Source: Neopestalotiopsis rosae (Eukaryota; Ascomycota; Sordariomycetes; Amphisphaeriales; Sporocadaceae). From it: a DNA stretch of 64,000 bases. Below are positions 58,692 to 64,000 of this stretch, piece by piece; positions within the stretch are counted from its first letter, which is position 1; every line of letters starts with the position of its first letter. The DNA is taken from NCBI GenBank assembly GCA_023078685.1, contig JALGAS010000008.1, positions 3,410,001-3,474,000 on the forward strand, read 5' to 3'. Below the pieces are notes generated by a model. The model was not told the DNA's origin. It searched no databases and worked only from the letters and a program-made list of their open reading frames with translations. The translations under genes were made by a program, and so were the position numbers.

Positions 58692-59372
58692 CTAGCGACC
58701 TACGTACTGTAGCAGGCCCCCACGGACTGCCATCATGTCTGGGCGAGTCTTGAGAATGCATGACGGAGCCCGGAGATTGTCGTAAATGCTGGCGTCGCCA
58801 AACAAAGCCTTGAGCCGCGCCGTGATCTTGTCCTTAGTATCTTTCGATGCATCTGGACGATCATCGCCTCCCTTGGGATATCTGGGCATAAGCTCGTGGG
58901 TGAGGAAATCAAGGAATTCCTCGCGAGCTGCTTCTGCGCCTGCGACGGCAGGGCGAACTATCTTGTCGACGCCCTGTCGCAGGATGGCGTGGAACAAGGC
59001 ACGGTCATGAGGTGCGGCTTGTGTGGCGAGAGTCCAGCTGCTGGTGACCTTCGTGACGATGGTGTCGTTTCTCGCAGTGACGTCCATGATTTCCGGTACG
59101 TCAGGCTGTTCGAAGGGTGTATCGGCAGGCAAGCGAACCTTGGAAATATCACCGATCTTGGGTACCGTGGCAGGATCGTGCCCTTCGAAAGTCACCAGTC
59201 AACTTCCCTGGACGTTGTTTACCATAGTGCCGGGAATGGCGATCGGGATCATATGCACGGGGCGACGTTCCAGTGCGGCGATAGAACCGCCAACGAAGGC
59301 GATCTCATCACGGATTGCGTATGCGTGACGGGTGTTGAGTTCCTTAAATTGCATCGCTGTCCTCAGCATCAT
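58692..59372 (-). pseudogene. Broken ORF pair in one frame, separated by a TGA; unrecognised protein
   Basis: From the ATG at 59372 a frame runs 57 codons to a TGA (59201-59199). The same frame continues without another stop for 168 codons to 58692. The two parts read as one protein with an in-frame stop: the first ends in IPGTMVNNVQGS, the second starts LVTFEGHDPATVPKIGD. The second part has no good ATG before MDVTARND. No GT-AG intron removes the stop. The context is TGA-CTG, close to the TGA-CTA type that favours readthrough. I do not recognise the family. The composition (Asp/Pro/Lys-rich C-half, helical centre) looks like real protein. Either a disabled gene or a readthrough gene is possible. 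Confidence 0.45.
59199..59201 (-). other. In-frame TGA in the broken ORF
   Basis: The stop codon separating the 57-codon and 168-codon halves. It is followed by CTG. A single base change (for example TGG or CGA) would join them. Confidence 0.5.
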
Positions 59373-59537
59373 TCATTTCGTATCATCAGGTCATTCCATT
59401 ACGTCAGTCCTCAGCAGGCCAGTCCAATCTTCAAGCCATTCAGTTTCCCTAAATGATTGAGCCGCTGCTAGGTTGAGCAGGTATGCTGTTCTTCTTGGCT
59501 CTTTCATATTAAGATTCAGGTTAAGTGGGTATTGTGA

Positions 59538-61353
59538 TCAAACTGGGATACGGCCGTCAGCTCTCCTCCTGTTGAGTTTGCTAATCGAATGCACTGGACA
59601 AGTTTGTGTCATTATCATGGGTTTTGTATTTAGTCTATACTCGATAAATTTCTCCCGATGGTTCCTGCACAATATTATCCTACTGCTTGTCAACATTTTG
59701 CGTGATCTTGAGCAGGCGCGTTCTCTTGATCTCGGGCCCTCCTCTCCGAGGTATCTACCAGAACGGAATGACCAGTGTAGCGTACCCAGGGCGACGTCTA
59801 TAAAGCCCTGTAACAGAGCGAGCACCTGCTTGTCGATTGGCGACCCGTATATCGGAATCTCTGCCATGGCCCTGTACCACCGGTGATAGCAGTCATCCAG
59901 TTTGTCGGAGACGACGTCGACAGCTGCTTGAAGGGAGAGGCCGAGCCTGTTCAATCTGATGATGAGGTTGTGCTCGACGCCGTATTCCTAAGGACGCTTA
60001 GTGTCAATGACAGATAGTCTCAGCAACTGCTCAGATTGACTTACCATATCTTTTCGAAGGGACAAAAGGTCATTGCCGTATATTACTATGTCTGTCACGA
60101 TATCTTCACACATGATGATGGAAGGATGCTGCATGACGTAGAGCGGAAGATCGACCCCATTCGCCCACTCGACAACAGCAAAAGCCGGATATGTCCCGAC
60201 GCTCCCGCGTCGGTAATCCATGTACTCATCGACCGTAAGCTGCGGTCTTCCTTGGGACGTCCAATGCACCTGTGACGTTGATCAACATCAAGTACATCTC
60301 AGTTTCTCAACGGAAAATCTTACTTGCTTAAGACACCCAAGCATATATCTTCGATGGAGTATCTTATAGCGCTGTTGCAGGGCTGGTGATGAGGTATGTC
60401 AGATTCTCCATTAGTGAGCATTATTTCAAACGACTCGGCTCACACTTTGATGCGCTTTCCTGGACACGTTTCCAGCACGACTGAAACATATCTGCAGTGT
60501 TGAATTATGTTAGCTTGATACTTATTCATTGGAAGAAGAAGAACTGGCGCAATTTAATAGGGAGGTGATCAAGGAGGATAGATTAGGTGATCGAGACAAT
60601 GTCGAGTGCGTATCACAAAACTTACGAAGTACGGGGTCCTCTTCCGTAGAGACAGGTGGGTGTGTATCGTCTAGAATTGCAAGACTTGCTATAATCCTAT
60701 GCGAGCGCAATTGACATCAGTGAGTGTAAATCATGATTACTTCAGAGACTTCTTACGTCTGAGCAGCTCCGAGTGTGTCATCTTTGAGAATTCCCTCGTC
60801 AAGAACTAGAAGTCATCAGTACGGAAAGGCAACAAGCAATTGGCGGAACAGACTGACTATCGTCAAATGCAAAGACCTGTGAGCATTAGCATGGTGGTCA
60901 AGGCAAGTTGCTCCCATACAGACACTTACCCAGTGGTTCCAGTCGGTCATCATCCTCAACCCAGCAGCATCGGCACGAGGTACCCAAGTGGCTGACAGAT
61001 ACGCCATGTCGGCTCTCGCGTTTCTTTTCGCTTCATTTCCTTCTAGCTTGAGAGTCCTACGTAATGATATGTCAATTAATACATATAGTGCTATGTTGAA
61101 GGGTATATCATTGCTCAGATGCTTGTACATACCTCACGCACCAGGCATCAGCCTCAGCTTTGACCTTGGAATATGTAGGGTTGACTGGAGCGTCGGCCGA
61201 CATGATGGATGAGAAAAGGTCTGGCAGTCGGAGGACAGTATTCTTCGCATCCTCTTCAAGAGAATCATCGGGAATGCTGAGACTGGACATTGAAGCCATA
61301 GAAGGCGTCTTGCTCAGGATGCTTGGTTCAACGGATTCGCCAGATGAACTCAT
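59538..61353 (-). CDS. Class I terpene synthase (fungal sesquiterpene-type cyclase)
   Basis: Nine predicted exons: 61353-61133, 61056-60930, 60876-60858, 60805-60757, 60696-60626, 60492-60445, 60382-60324, 60269-60045 and 59987-59538. They sum to 1269 nt, or 422 residues. After a Ser-rich leader, RLPDLFSSIMSADAPVNP opens the cyclase fold. The metal-binding DDxxD is D121-D-I-L-D125, assembled across an intron from a 19-nt exon. The NSE-type motif is N264-D-L-L-S-L-R-K-D272. The RY pair (351-352) lies in HWSFRSGRYLG. All three groups needed for diphosphate ionisation are present, so it should be active on a linear prenyl diphosphate, probably farnesyl. The last 60 residues are not typical, and the true C-terminus may differ. 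Its neighbours are the broken ORF and a GNAT. Confidence 0.87.
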
Positions 61354-62770
61354 GATTTCGGTGGTAGTGTTTTTGACAATGAGGGTCAGTATGGGGGCCA
61401 GAGAAGATCGGACCTGCAACTCATAGTCGAGTTGACATGCTTTTTTCGCCACAAGACGCAGCAAGACGGAGAGACCTGGGCCCTTTGTGCCAGCCCTGTA
61501 GGAACTATGAGCTCGCATATCCGATTTCATCTACGTGTCAAGGCGCACACGGAAACGGTGAGATGCCCGATAGGCAACAAAAGTTTCTCACATGAGATCT
61601 GCATATATCAATCACCGCACGCAGGAAAACAATATGAATGCTAAACTCCATGTGCTCCGTTTGCATGATACGTGGCTCTCGGATGCAATCACTTGACTGC
61701 CTGTCGGAGAATGGAAAACTAAGAAAGGCAATACCGCTGCATATAATTCGAAATTTACTCCACTGTACACGTTTGTCTAGAGTTTCTTGTATCGGTGGCA
61801 TTCCCCTGCATGGGATTTTTGACACCCGTCACGACAAGGGTCGTTCCTTTGTGACCGTAGAGTAGAAGTGGATAGGTTGGATATTAATCAAAAAGAATAG
61901 TCGAAAAAGGTTCAAAGAATGGGGTAGCAGAACTTGATTTTCAGTTCTTACGACATTATTGAAGCATTTCCACCGAACAGAAGTCAGGATGTATGCCGGC
62001 GTGGGCACCAATATTGGTCGCGCGAGCCTCTGCAGTGCAGTGGATCACTATATCGATGAATCCCGGCGACGTGGGCTAGGTTCCCTACATGGTGACAAGC
62101 CAAACGTTCGTCGGGCCGGTCTAGTTGACGTGGTGGCCGGGCCCGAATGGACTATGGTCCGCTTATCCTCAGTATGATATCCACATGACGCGGCAACTTC
62201 CTGGTTCGTGACCGGCCAGGGTGGCATGCAGCTCCATGAGTTCTGTTCCTGTCAATAATTTCTATTTAATCCATTCTTCTCCTGACTGACTTTCCTGTCT
62301 GGCTGTTCGTTCCCTGTGAATTTTCTATTCCTACTTTGTCCTCGACGCGGTGTTCTTGAATATCATCTCATACAACGTAGTGATGGAAAACCACTTATCG
62401 TCCCCTGCCACGGACAGGACGTGACAATGGACGACGAACTGAGCATCTGGCCGCCGCGGGGTTGCTCACCGTTATCGCGGCTGTCGCAAACATGGGATTT
62501 GGGTATCCACTCCGATCGAAAAGCAAACATCTTCTCAATGGGGATAGTCGGGCGAGCCGGCATCCCGGATCCTCAGTCCGGCTCGGGTCGTTGGGGACCC
62601 TGCATCCATTATTGTCGGTCGCAAACTCCTGAGAACCAACAAAGGGTCCATTGACAAGCAAACATATGTCTCTTACTCGCAGAGTAGTGCACATAAGAGC
62701 AAGACTGCAAGTAAGCCAGATAGAAAACGTGCTTCATCTTTGATTCCATTCTTCTTTGGCGCTGGACCTC
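61354..62770. other. Divergent intergenic, terpene synthase and GNAT
   Basis: About 1.4 kb between divergent starts. Only short frames were seen and no regulator gene is present. Confidence 0.4.
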
Positions 62771-63761
62771 ATGCACACGATGTCGACTCTTACCAAAGAG
62801 CTCCCAAAGATCATGATCACACTCGAGCGCGAAGACTATGAAAGACTCGCAGTCATTCCCTGGTTCTCATATCGAACGCGCCTACCCATTCGCCCTCTAC
62901 CCAGTCTCGCAGAGAGGCCACCGGTGCAGACCGAGCGGCTCACCATTCGACCTATCCTACTAGACGACTTGGAGGCATTCCACACTCTGCGGAGCTGCCC
63001 ATCTACACAGATCCACTCGCCCACACGAGGTGAGTACAGCTGCGGGGCCCCCCCAAAAAAGACCCTCTTTATGATGTTCCTCTTTTCTCTGCAATCCTTT
63101 CCTATTACTGATCTCGCACCCTCAAGGTCGGGTGGATCATGATATCGAGGAAACCAGAGCACATATAGAATGGATGCAAAACAACGACCAAGATCACTAT
63201 TATTTCGGCGCCTTCTTGAACTCGACAGGCGAGCTCATTGGCGAAGGCGGTCTTGCGACACTTGAACCTCCTCGGTCCGGGTGGCCAGAGGCGGAGGTGA
63301 GAAGCTTTCATTCACTAAGCTCTTTGTGGGTTCCTTGCTCTCGTAGCTGACTGTTCACAGATTCTCATCAAGCCTGATTTCCGGAGGCAGGGGTTTGGTA
63401 GAGAAATCTGGAAAGCAATCACCAGTTCGTGGTGGAATTTACCCAGAGAGATCCAAAGGCATCAGCTGCTACCGCTAATCGTTCCGGATAAGGAGCCAGG
63501 AGATGAGGTCCATGAAGGGCTTGGATGGGTGTGGGAGGACAGTAATGTAAGCAAATTCCAGCCTTCGGTACAACTACTTCTCTTAGATCTATACTAACAA
63601 AGCCGTAGGTGGCAGCACGCGAGTTCTTCGCCAAAGTCTTGCAGCAAAAACCAGTATCAGCAACTGGCAGTTTTGTAGACTTTGAGAAGCGACCTGGCCG
63701 AGATCTAGATTTGATTCGATGGAATGGCACATTAGAAGCGAATCCTTTATACGTGATATAA
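62771..63761 (+). CDS. GNAT-family N-acetyltransferase
   Basis: Exons 62771-63029, 63127-63296, 63361-63546 and 63609-63761, 768 nt, or 255 residues. The start at 62771 is one of two near ATGs (the other is 62780). The fold is shown by QTERLTIRPILLDDLEAFHTL (first strand and helix, about 60-80), then DHYYFGAFLNSTGELIGEGG and the acetyl-CoA loop DFRRQGFGREIW (Q/RxxGxG type). The C-terminus ends in a family-like segment after EGLGWVWED. The family includes RimJ/RimL-like enzymes and many small-molecule acetyltransferases. It is divergent from the terpene synthase across 1.4 kb, so a tailoring role is possible but not shown. Confidence 0.83.
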
Positions 63762-64000
63762 TGTATTTGGGCGCAAGCCTGTATATTGCTAGCAAGCGAG
63801 ATAATGCTCACCGCCATCAAACTTGTTCGCAAAATGTACATACAAGAGTTTATTCTCTCTTTGTGATACGAGAGCACAGAAAGAAAGCATGGACTCGGAG
63901 TGCTTCCTCCTATTCTGGAAAACATAAACAGGACCATAATACAACAGGACTTTGGGCCCTTATTGAGTTGCCTCCAATAGTAATGATAATGGCTTTATCA

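Overview
The window is genomic DNA of a filamentous ascomycete (Pezizomycotina). Nearly all genes carry short GT-AG introns (about 48-100 nt, one of 199 nt), several with CTAAC-type branch sites. The gene families are fungal: a Zn2Cys6 regulator, a NACHT/STAND protein, a PDR-type ABC transporter, a DHA1 drug/H+ antiporter, an S28 peptidase and a fungal class I terpene cyclase. The genus cannot be fixed from the sequence. I rebuilt exon structures by hand; in every intact multi-exon model the summed exon length is divisible by three and conserved motifs read through the junctions.

Left part (1-16.2 kb). A large Ser/Thr-rich wall or adhesin-like protein runs off the left edge. Next comes the most coherent block: an MFS sugar transporter (3.0-5.0 kb, minus), two paralogous FAD-dependent oxidoreductases (5.7-7.6 and 8.3-10.3 kb, plus) and a Zn2Cys6 regulator (11.0-13.8 kb, plus). 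One oxidoreductase looks cytosolic and the other has a signal peptide. The three intergenic regions of this block share a CTTCGGGGAA-like element (seven copies). I read this as a small, locally regulated uptake and oxidation cluster. A second Thr-rich secreted protein follows at 14.5-16.2 kb.

Middle (16.8-46 kb). A cytochrome P450 carries an apparent one-base frameshift. A NACHT STAND protein lies head-to-head with a zinc-finger gene. Then come a class 3 lipase-like hydrolase, an FHF-complex subunit of the RAI16/FHIP family, a small uncharacterised protein, a T5orf172/MUG113-domain protein, a DHA1 transporter and a serine carboxypeptidase S28. There are two long non-coding stretches, 28.0-30.9 kb and 40.2-44.0 kb.

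Right part (47-64 kb). A full-length PDR ABC transporter, a GDSL/CE16-type esterase, a small secreted protein, an SDR, a secreted beta-propeller lactonase-like protein, a broken unrecognised ORF pair next to an AT-rich island, a class I terpene synthase and a GNAT acetyltransferase. The SDR, lactonase, terpene synthase and GNAT lie within about 8.4 kb and could form, or be what remains of, a compact terpenoid locus. I saw no rRNA, no convincing tRNA, no CRISPR array and no intact transposon.
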